A stretch of 46,222 bases of DNA. It comes from Antrodiella citrinella (lineage: Eukaryota; Basidiomycota; Agaricomycetes; Polyporales; Steccherinaceae). Where the stretch lies: NCBI GenBank assembly GCA_004802725.1, contig SGPM01000221.1:1-46222 (forward strand), read 5' to 3'. Below the pieces are notes generated by a model that saw only the letters and a program-made list of their open reading frames with translations, was not told where the DNA came from and made no database searches. Position 1 is the first letter of the stretch, and each line of letters starts with the position of its first letter. The position numbers and the translations under genes were made by a program. Below are positions 24,179 through 35,739 of this stretch, piece by piece.

Positions 24179-25737
24179 ATGCCTCTTACACCGGACGAAC
24201 TACACCAGCATGCGTTGGAGCTGATGTACAACAGTGGTCATGTTGTTGGTATTATCCCACAGAGTATGGTCTATGGTGCGTTCCGCCATTTCTCGCTATG
24301 GGGATAAATTTGCTCACCACATGTCGTCGCAGGAGTATATGTTACCCTAATATCTATTTCGTCCTACATGATGTTGTATGCACTTTTCTCTCTCCTCTCT
24401 TCTCCCCTATACGCCGTACTTAACACGTCCATCAATAGGAAGAAAGGTCTCAAGTCTCGGGTCCGGCGCGCTCTCTTCGTAATGACGCTCGTCATGTTCG
24501 CCTATGCTACTATCTATATGGCCATATCGATAACGAACCTCGTCTTGTTCATCAAAGGATGGTTTCTTGATACGGAGGCAAGAGGGTCGAATGGAGTCGA
24601 TGTTCAACTGTTCAGTGCAATTGGGTTGATAAATGTGCGTCATATCCTGTATACTCTCGCGTTTGTATACTTGCTGATGACAAGATACAAGTAGTATGTC
24701 CTGACGGATGGTGTTGTTGTGTGGCGAGCTTGGGTCCTGTGCCGCGAAGAGTATATGAAAGGGCTTGTAGTATGCTTAGGTTTTCTGGTACTCGCGTCTA
24801 GTGCGTCATCATCTGTATTCATCTCGCTTTTGCTGACGTCGACAGTCATATTCAGCCTCCGTCCTCTCCACCATTGGAATTCGAATAGGTCTATTGGTTT
24901 TTATGAGCCCAAGCCATACAAACAAGGCACTCTCGCGCGCCATCGATATCACACAAGTGGCTAATCTCACATTTTCTCTCATCACGAATATCTTAGCAAC
25001 GTCGATCGTCGCTATCAAAGCCTGGTGCGTCATATGAATAAATACCACAGAGACGATGCTGATGGCGTGATACAGGCGGCACAGACAATTCTTCACAGAG
25101 ATGAGAATACGAGACGCAAAGACTCATGCCACTCGGATGATGGCGTTGTTAATCGAGTCAGGGATCTTCTACTGTATATCACTGGTATTTGCAACGCTTC
25201 ACTGACATGTGGTTATCAACTTTCTAACACCAGGATGAATAGGTTACAGTGTTACTTGCGACGGTGATCCGTCTTCCTGTAGGGACATTTGGCGACTTGT
25301 ACACACCTGTGAACGTCCAGCTTGCTGTAAGCTTTTGTTCCTCTTCATCGTATTTGTGCTCACTCGTCACCCCTCACTGGCAGGGAATATACCCCGTCAT
25401 TGTCCTCTTGCTCATCAATCAGGGCGGCTCACTTGATCGTACGCTATTCGTCGGATCCGTAGCAGCAATGCACGTGCATGTTTCTACGACCGGGAATGCT
25501 AACCACGTGGTGTCTACCGTTCTATTTCGATCGGTTGGTGGTAGAACGGAGACCGAGTCGGAAGAGACAACTCCTATGTCGGCCGGGTCAAGTACACCAA
25601 GATCAAGGAATTCGGAATCGAGGCGTCATGTGTGTGAGCGTTGTGGACGTGAGGATGGGAAACAAGACAACGGGAGGGAGTGGGAGAAGTTGCCGGCGGT
25701 GAGATTGGAGCCGTTCGAAGTATCGATGGCTGGCTGA
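24179..25737 (+). CDS. Fungal multi-span (about 7 TM) integral membrane protein, function unknown
   Basis: Exons: 24179-24275, 24333-24634, 24695-24800, 24856-25024, 25076-25184, 25243-25326, 25384-25737; 406 residues. Donors are GTGCGT (four times), GTATTT and GTAAGC, all acceptors end AG, and phases are consistent. About seven hydrophobic segments can be seen, among them VMTLVMFAYATIYMAISITN, VLTDGVVVWRAWVL, VLSTIGIRIGLLVF, SLITNILATSIVAIKAW, ALLIESGIFYCISLV and AGIYPVIVLLLI. The patterns N-x-x-AT-x-x-AIKAW and LLIESGI-YC are typical of a large Agaricomycete family of seven-span, receptor-like proteins of unknown role. The C-terminal tail of about 100 residues is Ser/Thr- and charge-rich and presumably cytosolic, with a CERCG motif. 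Ligand and signalling role are unknown; receptor function would be inference. Confidence 0.85.
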
Positions 25738-26154
25738 GGCCCACGAACTTCCTACAACGAGATGCCCGGTATGGTACTCCCTTGAGTGATAATGAGAGAT
25801 GATGTACATCTAGTTGTAATGCTGAGCAAATTCACCCCGCGAAATCGGTGTGCAGGAGGACCTGGACCATTCGGGAGCTCAATACAAAATCGATCCGAAC
25901 AAGGAGAAAATCTTTGTCAGAATTTCTCTTAGCCAGGCTTGACGTTAGTGATACAGTGGCAGCGGCGCACTTTGGTCATTCATAACTCCTTGAATTGAAC
26001 TCTCACCTCTCCAGCATCGCCAACATCGAAATGAACAAGTCCCTATTCGTCGCACAACCAGATCAAAGGTGTTTACGATGTTCGCTCTCAGGATGTTTCC
26101 AAGTTTACTCTATACAGTATCAATCATGGCACGCGTACGAGCCCCAGGGAACAG
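25738..26154. other. Intergenic between membrane-protein and F-box genes
   Basis: 3' flank of the membrane-protein gene and putative promoter of the F-box gene. Out-of-frame ATGs upstream (for example at 26126) precede the chosen start. Confidence 0.45.
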
Positions 26155-27498
26155 ATGTCATACAAAGCGCCGACTCCTGCTCCTGTTACTGAGGCCCATG
26201 TACCTCAGGAGCTATTCGACACCATCCTCGAGTACTATGCAGACATATACGATTCCGAATTCTCTACTCCAATCTTCGCTGCTCCGCCTCTCCTCCAATG
26301 CACCCTGGTGTCCCGCGCATGGCGGTATGCTACCCGCCGGGCCGCTTTCCGCACCGTCTCGGCACCGGCGAATACGATGCCCACCTTCATCGATCTCCTC
26401 CAGTCACCACTAGAATCCTTCGGTATCCATGTCAAAAATTTGGTCATCTTTGACCGAAATCTCGACAAGAGATCATCCGGCGTGGGTGGTCAAATTTGCC
26501 CGAGCCATGTGCGCCAAGTACTTGCCAAGCTCCCGCTCTTGCAGAGACTCTACCTGGACGACGTCTGCCTGAGATGGGAGCCGCCGCGACCTGGTGTCTT
26601 CGAAGGCAGCGAGACATTATACAGTCTCTGCAAACTGTCGCTTTCTGTCAGGTTTATTAAACCTGCGGTGGCACCTGGACATGGCGATCCGTCGGATGTA
26701 CAGGGTGTTATCTTAGCCCAGCTCCTCGGACTCTTCTCTGAAGTGCATTCTCTCACTTTGAGAGATATGGAGTCCCTATGGCACTTGCCCATGAAGGACG
26801 ACTCGGACGGTGATGTAGACAATCACGTGGGATCTGAATCGGAAGTGCAGCTTCGTGTCCACAAGCTCACGTTCAGATCCCTCCGTTCGAAGGACTGGTG
26901 GAACCGCATCCGGCGAGGATTACCGCGTCGCGTTCGTATCGACGGCGTCGAGGACCTTCGTATTAAGGACTGCGATTCGGCGAACGCGCATATTCTCCTC
27001 GATATGTTTGGGGGAACGGCGATTCGCTTATGCATGGTGGTCGCTGACGGACCTGGTAAGTCTTTTCGGCCGACCTCAACTATTCAGACTACGAAGACTC
27101 ATTCAGTGACAGTTGCCGTGGATTTATCCGCTCTCTCCTGTCTCCAGTCCTTGCAGCTCACTCTGCTCACCCACAACAATACGCGTCTTTCGAGTTACAA
27201 TCTGGAGAAAGTCCAATTCATCGGACGCGTCCTCGGTTCCCTCCCTCCTGACCACATCACATGCCTCAATATCACCACGACCCTTCATAACATTTCATCC
27301 GATAGAGACCATGCTGTGCTTCAGACTTTGATGCGCGTCGACACCATGATAGCTCAGCAGAAAAATCTGCAGGACGTGTTACTCGCCATCGACTTGTTGC
27401 AAAATTCAAACTCGGAGATGTTGGAGGGTGCAGAGGATCTTTTCCGACGCTGTCTCCCGCGCCTCTATGAGAGGGCGGCGTTGTATGTTACCACATAA
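26155..27498 (+). CDS. F-box domain protein with LRR-like C-terminal part
   Basis: A single-exon gene of 447 residues with a clear ATG. Residues about 14-62 form the F-box: VPQELFDTILEYYADIYDSE, then LLQCTLVSRAWRYATRRAAF. F-box proteins bind Skp1 and present substrates to SCF ubiquitin ligase in the cytosol or nucleus. The rest contains repeated leucine-rich strands (VRQVLAKLPLLQRLYLDDVC, LSALSCLQSLQLTLLTHNN), a likely solenoid for substrate binding. There is no signal peptide or membrane span. It is the only intact member among the five F-box loci in the window. The substrate is unknown. Confidence 0.85.
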   Translation: MSYKAPTPAPVTEAHVPQELFDTILEYYADIYDSEFSTPIFAAPPLLQCTLVSRAWRYATRRAAFRTVSAPANTMPTFIDLLQSPLESFGIHVKNLVIFDRNLDKRSSGVGGQICPSHVRQVLAKLPLLQRLYLDDVCLRWEPPRPGVFEGSETLYSLCKLSLSVRFIKPAVAPGHGDPSDVQGVILAQLLGLFSEVHSLTLRDMESLWHLPMKDDSDGDVDNHVGSESEVQLRVHKLTFRSLRSKDWWNRIRRGLPRRVRIDGVEDLRIKDCDSANAHILLDMFGGTAIRLCMVVADGPGKSFRPTSTIQTTKTHSVTVAVDLSALSCLQSLQLTLLTHNNTRLSSYNLEKVQFIGRVLGSLPPDHITCLNITTTLHNISSDRDHAVLQTLMRVDTMIAQQKNLQDVLLAIDLLQNSNSEMLEGAEDLFRRCLPRLYERAALYVTT

Positions 27499-28496
27499 CT
27501 ATCGCCATTGTATTTTAAACAAGTTACGACCGATGTATAGCGTGTTAAATTAAGATCTCCGGTGTGCAGTGATTTTTTTTCTGTGCCCGCACAAACCACG
27601 GCTTGGCCGACATTGAAGACCAATTACGAGCACAGATCGAAGGGGAAAACAACACTCTCATATCTTAGTCGGGGCGAGGCCATGGAAATCTGGTGATTGA
27701 AGAACCTCATGTCCTTATGTAAACTGTGACCAGACGCACGTACAGGCGGCCCACTACCGATAATCAAGTCAAACACGAGGACAGCATGGATGTTCTTTGG
27801 TAAACGGCGTTGTAGCGGTCAAGAAGGCTGGTGACGTCCAGAAGTAGTGACGTTCAGAAGATGTCCGATACATTCAGACAGACATCTCGTGCTCTTGGTC
27901 AGAAGACTACGCAAGATTTTGATCAAACGATGTCTGAGATTATCTGTTATTATGGCACATCTTCTCAGACTGAGAAAAGACCATAGACACACCCTTGGCG
28001 CATGCATCATTCAGCCAGCCGCACAGTATAAGATGCACCGTATCCAAGCTGGATCCGAACCTGCCGCCATACCCTCTTTCGAGCCGTTGAGTCGGTCAAG
28101 TCTATGGTAGACGGGTCTGACGTCTTTGTTGCTATTCTTCGCGTCCTAGAAAAGTGCTTAGCGCGGGAAAGTGTGAAAAAAGTTTATCAATGAAAAGCTC
28201 ACGGATGACCACATTATGAACATACGCAGCGGGTGGTCTAACTGAAATGAACGTCCGCCCTGTCACATACGTAAAATGTCACCACCAGGGCTTGATAAGA
28301 AAAATGGCGTTCCAAGTAAGGAAATCAGGGTGTCGGTACAGGTGCCAGTGCAAAGGGTATGCAACGACATGTACGCTGGAAGGAGGTGTTCAGTGAATGA
28401 ATATATTCCAAATAGCGTCTGAGCCAAAGAGTGGAACGCAGAATGTCCCTCTCCTAGCACAAAGGTAGGAGTACGCGAAACTAAACACCACGTCAG
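27499..28496. other. Intergenic, nothing recognised
   Basis: A T8 run occurs near 27570. ORFs on both strands are short and show no domain. Confidence 0.45.
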
Positions 28497-29936
28497 CTAG
28501 CACTTGCAGCAGTCGCTGCCGCTCCCAAGATCACGGTGCTGACACAGGCTGAAATCCAACGCCCCCCTCATCTTCAGACGCGAAAGACAATCCTCCAGGG
28601 CAGCCTTGACTTGAAGAGCGATTTCGTGCGACGAGTCTGGCCGGTGAAGTCTGAAGGCATAGTCTTCAACTTGAATCAGGTCTATCACCCCATGAAACGT
28701 CCCCCAATTCCGTCCACTTCGCAATCCAGTCAAGCTGTCGTAAAAGCGCTTCATCTTCGAGTAGGTGAGGTAGATGCTCCCCTGATTGAAGCTCCGTCAT
28801 GATCTTGAGAGCCGTAAGCTGATTCGGTCGAACAGTATCCAACGTTTTCGCAATAAATTGAGTTTTTTTTAGGTTGCAGTAAGTCCAATTCTCGTAAGAG
28901 TGGGCCTCGAATTCCAACGTCTCCGCGCTATGATGAGACAAATCGACAAAATCTGCAGGAACAAATATGAACGAGCTCCGCCGCTGGTCAACCACAAGAA
29001 GACTAACCGTCCATCCCTATGGTTCCTACGAGAGACATCTTGATGGTAGACGCGTACTTCCCGAAACCATCCGCAAGACGTTACACCATGCCAGGGATAA
29101 ACTCTGGGGTGTCTTCGCTGTCGACCTCGCCAAATGTGATGTGAAGGGATTCGAGCAAGTGAAGGATGATGCATCGCTGTAGCGTCCGACAACCGGTTTC
29201 CATAGCATTTTCTAGCGACGTATAGTTGATTCACAGTTTGTGAACACGAACTTGTGGCGAGTAGATTAGCGGGAAGGGAGGCGACGGCGGGAGATCATCA
29301 CAACAAATCTCTGTATCAATCCGAGGATGTGAAAGCTCTTCCGGGATANCCACTCCATCCCGAACGTCCGTCACTTTGAGACATTTNGTTTCGACGAACT
29401 GTGCGAGGAAGCGAGCTAGACCGCTGACGTGGCAATCGTCTGTCGGAGGNAGACGGAAGAACTGCAAGTTTTAAATCTCCAGCGAATCCAACTGGAGACG
29501 GGTTCCAGGGCCATTGGAATTGCTAGGGGCATCCCATGCCGAAGAGAGCTCGAGGTTGCGTAGAGACCGAGACCGCAAGAGGGGTAGTTTCTGATAAACC
29601 AGTAACGTTGGGAGGGTTGCAGTACGGAATTCGCGACGTTCCAGCCGCTGTATATCGATAGATTCCGGACGTTGGGACTCTGGATGAACGAATGTCGATC
29701 GAATCCAAGTCAATGCGACGTGCCGCAAGATACCAGGAACGCGAAACCGAGGCGAAAGGGAGCAATTTCTTTGTGTCTCGATAATAAAGATATGGCCATA
29801 TGGCATATTCGAATATCTCCTCAAGAACCTCTTGAGGTAATTGCTGTTAAACCAGAGGATCAATGCCCATTCCAGTCACCTCGTTCAACACATTCACTGG
29901 ATTTTCGGGAGACGTTTGAGGTTTGTTTGAGTCCAT
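28497..29936 (-). pseudogene. F-box protein relic, inverted-duplicate copy A
   Basis: The minus-strand ATG at 29936 opens MDSNKPQTSPENP and meets an in-frame TAA at 29847-29849. Immediately after it the F-box continues in phase (LPQEVLEEIFEYAIWPYLYY, SVSRSWYLAARRIDLDS). The frame shifts again further on: MQFFR-PPTDDCHVSGLAR from 29467, then blocks down to about 28510. The plus-strand partner at 38352-39800 is homologous throughout. Copy B has CAA where copy A has the TAA, so the stop is a C-to-T change in copy A. Three ambiguous bases lie inside. Splicing could remove some breaks but not the stop in the F-box leader, so I call it a pseudogene. Confidence 0.8.
29349..29450. other. Three single ambiguous bases (n at 29349, 29387, 29450)
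   Basis: All three isolated n calls fall inside copy A. The partner copy has T, C and G (in plus-strand terms of copy A) at the matching positions. No other n was seen in the window. Confidence 0.95.
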
Positions 29937-30244
29937 TGAGATGCTGTGCGCCTTGTCGCGTTGGCGTGGGCGCGTTGAACCACTCAATATATGCGAGGTG
30001 TTCTGGAGGCTTGACTGAGCCGAAAAACTTAGAAAGGTAGCTGTCGGGGATTCGAAACACCACACGAAGCTGTCCAACACGTTTACATAGTGCAACGTTA
30101 GCAAGCTTAAGAACACGGAGCGACTATGAATACGCACCAGCCAGTCCCGCTGCCTTGCACCCGACTCATTCACCAAAACTGTATCGAACCGACACTCGCC
30201 ATGCGGTGGTAGTCTTGGGAGTCAACGCAAAAGCAGAAAAAGGC
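29937..30244. other. Upstream flank of F-box copy A
   Basis: The minus-strand frame is open upstream of the ATG at 29936 to about 30176, but I see no family-like sequence there. Confidence 0.35.
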
Positions 30245-30250
30245 AAAAAA
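30245..30250 (-). terminator. RNA polymerase III terminator of tRNA-His
   Basis: Six A on the plus strand are T6 on the minus strand, starting 4 bases after the tRNA 3' end. Confidence 0.7.
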
Positions 30251-30253
30251 TTA

Positions 30254-30336
30254 TGTCCCAGGCAGGATTCGAGCTTGCGTCTTCACGGAATTGTGTGTAC
30301 CACAACGTGATGATCTAACCACTAATCGACAAGGAC
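30254..30336 (-). tRNA. tRNA-His-like gene (anticodon GTG) with an 11-nt intron
   Basis: Minus strand. Acceptor GTCCTTG pairs with CTGGGAC (two G-U pairs), discriminator A; D-arm GATT/GATC around AGTGGTTA, a pattern shared with fungal tRNA-His; anticodon stem TCACG/CGTGA; anticodon GTG at 30301-30303 within TTGTGG. An intron of about 11 nt (TACACACAATT) follows the base 3' of the anticodon; the mature form would be 72 nt. The T-arm is unusual: GCAAG-CTCGAAT-CCTGC has one A-C mismatch and C where T54 is normally invariant. The T6 tract right behind the gene favours a transcribed gene, but the B-box defect could mean a decaying copy. Confidence 0.72.
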
Positions 30337-31245
30337 CGAAATAGTATCCCGCCCGGAGTGTCTTGACGCAGTCAACATCTCTTTTTCAGACCTAAGGGAA
30401 AGATCACTCATACCTACCAGTGAAGGGACGTACTGAACGTTTTCACTAGTACTGTTGAATCACACATGCCGCATAGACGAACACAAGGTATGGAGAGAAA
30501 TGTATCTTAAACAAGTACACGTACACGAGCAAAAAACCTACAAGTATCGAGGAGGGGGTATGGGTGAGTAAAATAGTCCACGACGTCTCAATCTCAGAAA
30601 AGGAAGGAAGTAGTGAATAAAAAAAGGAATCCAGACGGTATATTTTAAGACGAACAGTCTACCTAACTGTCTTCGATGTATAAAGTCCGTCTCGCGGTTG
30701 GGGAGGGGTAACGAGCAACGAGCCAAACGCAACGAGCCAAACGAGCTAGAACGAATGATAAAAATGGGATACGTAGGGATCTCAAAAACCTTGTGTATGT
30801 GGTTTAAAAGAGCCAGGAATAAAAACCGAAATGTAACTAGCACGTCCGAGTCCGGGTAGTGAGAGGAGCAGAAGGGGCGGGGGGTAAACTTACACGAATG
30901 TATGGATGGGCGTATGTCCGTAAGTTTTACCACGTGCGTCAAGCGGTATTGGGGGGAGGAGGGTAAAGGCAGAGTAGAAAAGGAAGTATTAATGAGGTAG
31001 GTATGGGAAGTGGGATGTGAAGAGAGGTATGGAGGTATGGATGGGGAATTGTGAACAAGGGTACGTCCTGACGAAGCAGGGGGAATGCACAAAAGGAACA
31101 GGATATAATCTTGAAGGAAAACGAAGGGAAAATGTCGTCCACACACGAAAAGCGTCTGGAAACACCAACCGACCGTCCCAACCACGTCCTTCCACCTGGC
31201 TTCATCTATCACACCCCAAACCGCACCGCACAGCGCTCACGACGT
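30337..31245. other. 3' flank of the exo-glucanase gene, purine-rich on plus strand
   Basis: From about 30540 to 31190 the plus strand is A/G-rich (minus strand pyrimidine-rich). The long minus-strand ORF 30538-31212 is a product of this bias and overlaps the 3' UTR expected for the gene whose stop is at 31246. Confidence 0.45.
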
Positions 31246-33947
31246 TCACGACCTATGAGGCTTTCCCGTAATCGTCGGCTTAGGTATCCTCAAGTTCTTC
31301 ATCCCCCTCGCCGCGTTACCCGTGCATTGGGTGGGTACAGGCAACGCCGCAGCGCTCCACGCATCCGGATACACACACCCCGCTACGCTCGTGACCATCG
31401 GCGTCTGGTCCGCCGCATCAAACCACCCATCTCCGAGCTGCACCGCCGCGCCTGTCGGCGCAGCCGTATCTGGGCTCAGCGTAATGAGTGACGCCGTCGC
31501 CGTATAAGTGGGCAGGAGTGACGCGGAGACGGACATCCCCTTGAGTGTGGCAGGCGGGAACGTTCCGAATTGTGCAGAAGCGGTGGCAGCGATTGTGCCT
31601 GCGCCTGCGCCGCCGGTCTCGTAGGGAAGGAACGTCCCGTCGAAGGGAGAGAGGTTCGCGCCGAGGGCGACGCATTTGCCAACCGATTGACGAGGGTCGG
31701 TGGGCATCCACCCATTGGCGAGGCCGAGGGAGTAGGACCAAAGTGGGGCTTCGACGATGCCAGCGGTCGAGTTGCCGATCTATATCGTCAAAAGCGCGTA
31801 AGAATAGGAAACAGACGGCATAACATCAAAGACGTACCTTCCACGTCCAGAAGAACCAATCCCCAAGCGCGTCCATACTAGCGAGCGCAAAGTTCAACAG
31901 CCCTTGCTTGGTATCATCGTCCCACTGACTCGCATCACTCCAGAATGTGCAATTCGCCGTTGACGAGTGCCCGTTGGTGATCCCATTGATGTACAACCCG
32001 CAGTCGTTGATCCCGTTGGAGAACTCTCCCGCGAAGGTGACCCCGAACTGCGAGCGCGACGTGTTCAACGACGCACCCCATGAGTTGCATGCCTGCAGAG
32101 GCCACGGGCCGCCGAAGCCCGACGGGTCGCCGCTGGCGGGAGTGTTGGTGGGCTCATCGTTTGGTTGCCCATCGAAGGCGAAGTATGGATGAGTGTCTGT
32201 GCAGAATGCGGAGTTAGATGGCCGAAGTGAGAGGATGATGGAGGAGAAACATACCGAGAATGATTCGATCGCTGCCAGGAAGGAAACCAGCCCACGCAGC
32301 AGGTCCTTGAAACCCATCGTGCATGGCAATGTACGGTCCTTTGCCCGCACCTACGCCAGTAATAGAACGAATCATGTTGTGTGCTTGGAAATAGCTACAT
32401 ACAACATTAGCATTCGCATGTGGAGTGGAAATAGAACCACTCACAACGCGGACATCTGGTCCTTGCCGATGGTGCTCACGAGTGCCTCATTGATGATGCC
32501 GAACACTGGAACAACGTGCTGGTACTCCGGCTGGGATACAAACTCGGTGTATATGCGGATATAGTCGAGCATACGCTGTGCGTTGGCGACGCCCATTGGT
32601 CCGGACATGAAGTTCACCTGGCCAATCTTGCCCGAGTGGTTGTACCCTGTACGGCGCACGGCATGTCAGAATACACATATAGATGAGGGAGAAGGTTTAC
32701 GCACCGTTCTGAGATCCTGGCGCAGTGTGCAGATCCAAGCTAATTCTCAACCCGTACTTCCTCGCCCACCTGAATACCCTCAGAATGTACTTCCAGCATA
32801 CGCCCGCTGCGAAGGGCTCTGCTACTGGGTTACCGCTGGGATCCTCCCCAACGTTGCTCCACGCTGAGATAGCCCAAAAGGGGACGGGTAGACGGATCCA
32901 GTTGAGTCCGGCGCCGGCGATAGCTGCAATGTCTTCTTCAGTGATGAAGGTGTTGTAGTGGTCCTCCATGGCGGCGGTGAGGTTGTTGCCAGTCGGGAGG
33001 GTGCTCAGGGTCTGCGAGAGCGTCCATTCGTCGGGGACGCCGGGGAAGGCTTGGAAGAGGCTGGGGGAGATGAACGGCTCGAGGACGAAGAGACCGCCAA
33101 GGTTCACACTAGTGTTGGGAATGAGAGTTGCGTAAACAAGCGAAAGACTGCGACATACCCGTAGACACGGTTGACACCCCACTGCCAGGTCTCGTTGAGC
33201 GCGGGCGTCCATGAGTTGCACTGCGCGTTGTCGGTGTACGGGTTCGCCGGGTCCTCGTACCCTGTGACATGTTCAGTCAAGTGCGAGATCAGAAACAAGC
33301 AACGACGTACAGAAACCGCCAAACGAGTTCTGGTAGGTGAATGTCGAGCCATCCTCTGTCGTGATCGTGCTGCCGTCCCCGCCGGTAATCAAGACGCTCT
33401 GCCCCGAACCCTTTCCTCCGCTCGTGCTCGAGTTCCCCGGAGTCGTGGTTCCTCCACCGTTGGACGACGCTCCAGACGCCGCGGTGTTGTTGTGCTTGGG
33501 CTTGATGACGACGAAATAGACGGGGAGGACGACTGCGACAGCTACGACGATGACGAGGGCGATGAGACCAAGCCAGAAAAGCGGGCGCTTAACCAGACTT
33601 TTCTTCGGTGCTCGATACGCTGCAGCAGGGCGATCTGCGTAGCTGTCGTATTCTTTGTTTCCGTCGACAGCAGGTGTACCGTGGCCGCCTTCTCTGTCGA
33701 GGAGGGGGATGTTGTTGTTGCTGTTCGAAGCGACGGGTGAATCGTAGTACGAGTTTGTGTTGAGATCGCCAACGGCGGACTGGCGGGGCGTGGAGTGGAG
33801 GGAAGGTTGGATACCATAAGCACTGTTGCGAGAGAACAGGGCGTTGGGGGGTATGAATGCGTCTCCGGGGTTGAAGTTCTCGTTGGAGGACGTCGTGGTG
33901 AGCGGGCGTGTCGGAGGTTGGAGGAAGGGATCTGAAGAATCGGCCAT
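31246..33947 (-). CDS. GH5 (subfamily 9-type) exo-1,3-beta-glucanase, type II membrane-anchored
   Basis: Releases glucose from the ends of beta-1,3-glucan and likely trims cell-wall glucan at the cell surface. Exons in transcript order: 33947-33311, 33261-33159, 33108-32705, 32646-32445, 32394-32255, 32196-31838, 31779-31246; 792 residues, all GT-AG. Residues 1-120 form a Ser/Asn/Pro-rich cytosolic tail; a single TM segment at about 122-148 follows Lys/Arg, giving type II topology as in Aspergillus exgD. A Gly/Ser/Thr linker leads to the GH5 barrel from about residue 213: NRVYGVNLGGLFVLEPFISP, GLNWIRLPVPFWAI, LDLHTAPGSQNG. The acid/base is Glu435 in GIINEALV (canonical NEP is NEA here) and the nucleophile Glu553 in TFAGEFSN. 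After the barrel the protein continues with a Thr/Ala/Ser-rich C-terminus. Start: first ATG in frame with the TM tail. Confidence 0.92.
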
Positions 33948-35739
33948 GACGGTAGATGTGCCGCTAATAGTGGGTCGTGGTGACTAGGAATGGGGAGAGA
34001 AAACAAAACGAAAGTGGGTGCAAGGAAAGAAAGAGGAGAAAAGGGGGGAAGAACGGCTTCTTGATGTGTGAGAATACGGCGAAACACGAACGAACCGTGG
34101 GTCGCAAGTGTGCCGGACGACAAACGATGGAAATACGACGTCGACGAGCCACGAATATCGACCAAAAAGACGTTCAGCAAGTCAGGAAGACACGTTTGCT
34201 CGAAGACTCGAAAGACAGTCGCTCTTGCTCGTCGAGGTCGGCCAGCGCTTACAGCAGGCCTTTTCCCCGCACGGCTGCACTCTCTTGTCACGTTTATTTC
34301 CATTCCAGGTTGTTATTTTCCTTATCCGGTGTCGTGACATGTGACTTTCCTCCGTCACGGCTGTTTGTCCATTTGAGCGCCACATCAGATCACACACTCC
34401 GACGGCGTTACTTTCGCTTGTCGCGGTCCGAACCCCAAAGATCATATGGTCCCTGGTATTTGCCCCAGCCGAGGTCACTTGTTGGCCGCCACCTATCACG
34501 AGTCCAATTTCGTCTCTGTTTCCTCGTGCTCTCTTTTCGGCGATATCTCCTGGTATCCCTCGCAAGGCCTTGTCATGCCGTGGTAGCTTCGCCTCTCTTC
34601 GCCTAAGTTGGGGGTCACTGGAAATCAAATTCGAATCACAAGACACGGCGTGCAGCCGACAGTTAAACAAAAGTCGAACACTATTTTCAAAGTCGCTTTG
34701 GGGTTGCTTTAAATGATAACCCCGGGGGACAAAAGGTACTTGTCGCTGTCGACATTCAAAATTTCTCCTGAGGTTCATTCCCATTTGCGTGCCGTAAGAG
34801 ACGTGGCGTCGGAATCTGTCGTCCGATAATTCTCCTGTTCAGAGGTCAGGCTTGCTACCAACGTCACTACTTTACAGTCACGCCGCTCTCGCTCTGGGCC
34901 CCTCCTATGCATGGTAACACCGATCTCTCGATCGTTCAAACCTCCCGTTCGATGATACATACGCCACCACAACTCCGCGCTTTATCTTTGTTCCGGTCTA
35001 CGAATGGTGTTCCACGTTCTCCCTCACCGAATTCACCTCCATCAGAACTCGCTCGGTCGTGAAATGGTGCTACGCCCTCAATGATGCAACGTAAGGCTCG
35101 CGTCTCCGCATGAGATACATCGTACTGCTGCGCATGCATATAGCAGATCCTGACACACAGACCAAGGGCGTGAAGTTATGACGTCGTTTATAAATATAGA
35201 GTATCCAGTAATTATTTGAACAAATTGAGATTGCTCATCGTCGCAGAGGCTTTAAATTTCTCGTCGTATACCGTACTCAAGCTACCAGCAGGTCACAGTA
35301 CATCTAGTACAATAATATTTTCAGTTCATAATCAACCTCACAGACAGGCGGATCTGATTCGCCGATTTGAGCTCATGCCTCAACCCGAGTACCAGTCTAT
35401 ACCAGTGCCGATAAGACTCAACTGCTTCGACGGTCTTCCAACAAGCTTCAAAACGAAACAACGAGCGCCGAGAGCCTACGAGGGGGGCGCGAAGGCGAAG
35501 GTGCTGTGAAGAAACTGTGCCGACACGGCGAGACCGCAGCTGTGGGAGGAGATCACAACCTTACGAGATAGCATCAACACTCGTCAAGGAAAACAACGAC
35601 CAAGTTGCTAGAACGTGAAGATGAGAGGCCGACCGTGTGAGTCCAATAGAATGATGTAATTCCAATACTTGGAGGAGGTTGTGACTTGAAATAGACAATC
35701 ATAATCATTCGTCATCCAACGACAATACAAATACTTTCA
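33948..35739. other. Intergenic; promoter side of the exo-glucanase gene
   Basis: ORFs on both strands overlap (for example 33977-34606 plus and 34182-34784 minus) and show no domain. Several are shadows of the glucanase first exon. A/T-rich stretches near 35190-35330 contain nothing recognised. Confidence 0.4.

Noticed and set aside
30538..31212. 224-codon minus-strand ORF
   Set aside because: Produced by pyrimidine-rich sequence in the 3' flank of the exo-glucanase gene; no domain and no independent promoter.
33542..34303. 253-codon minus-strand ORF overlapping the exo-glucanase first exon
   Set aside because: A shifted-frame shadow of the Ser/Thr/Pro-rich cytosolic tail, whose correct frame starts at the ATG at 33947.
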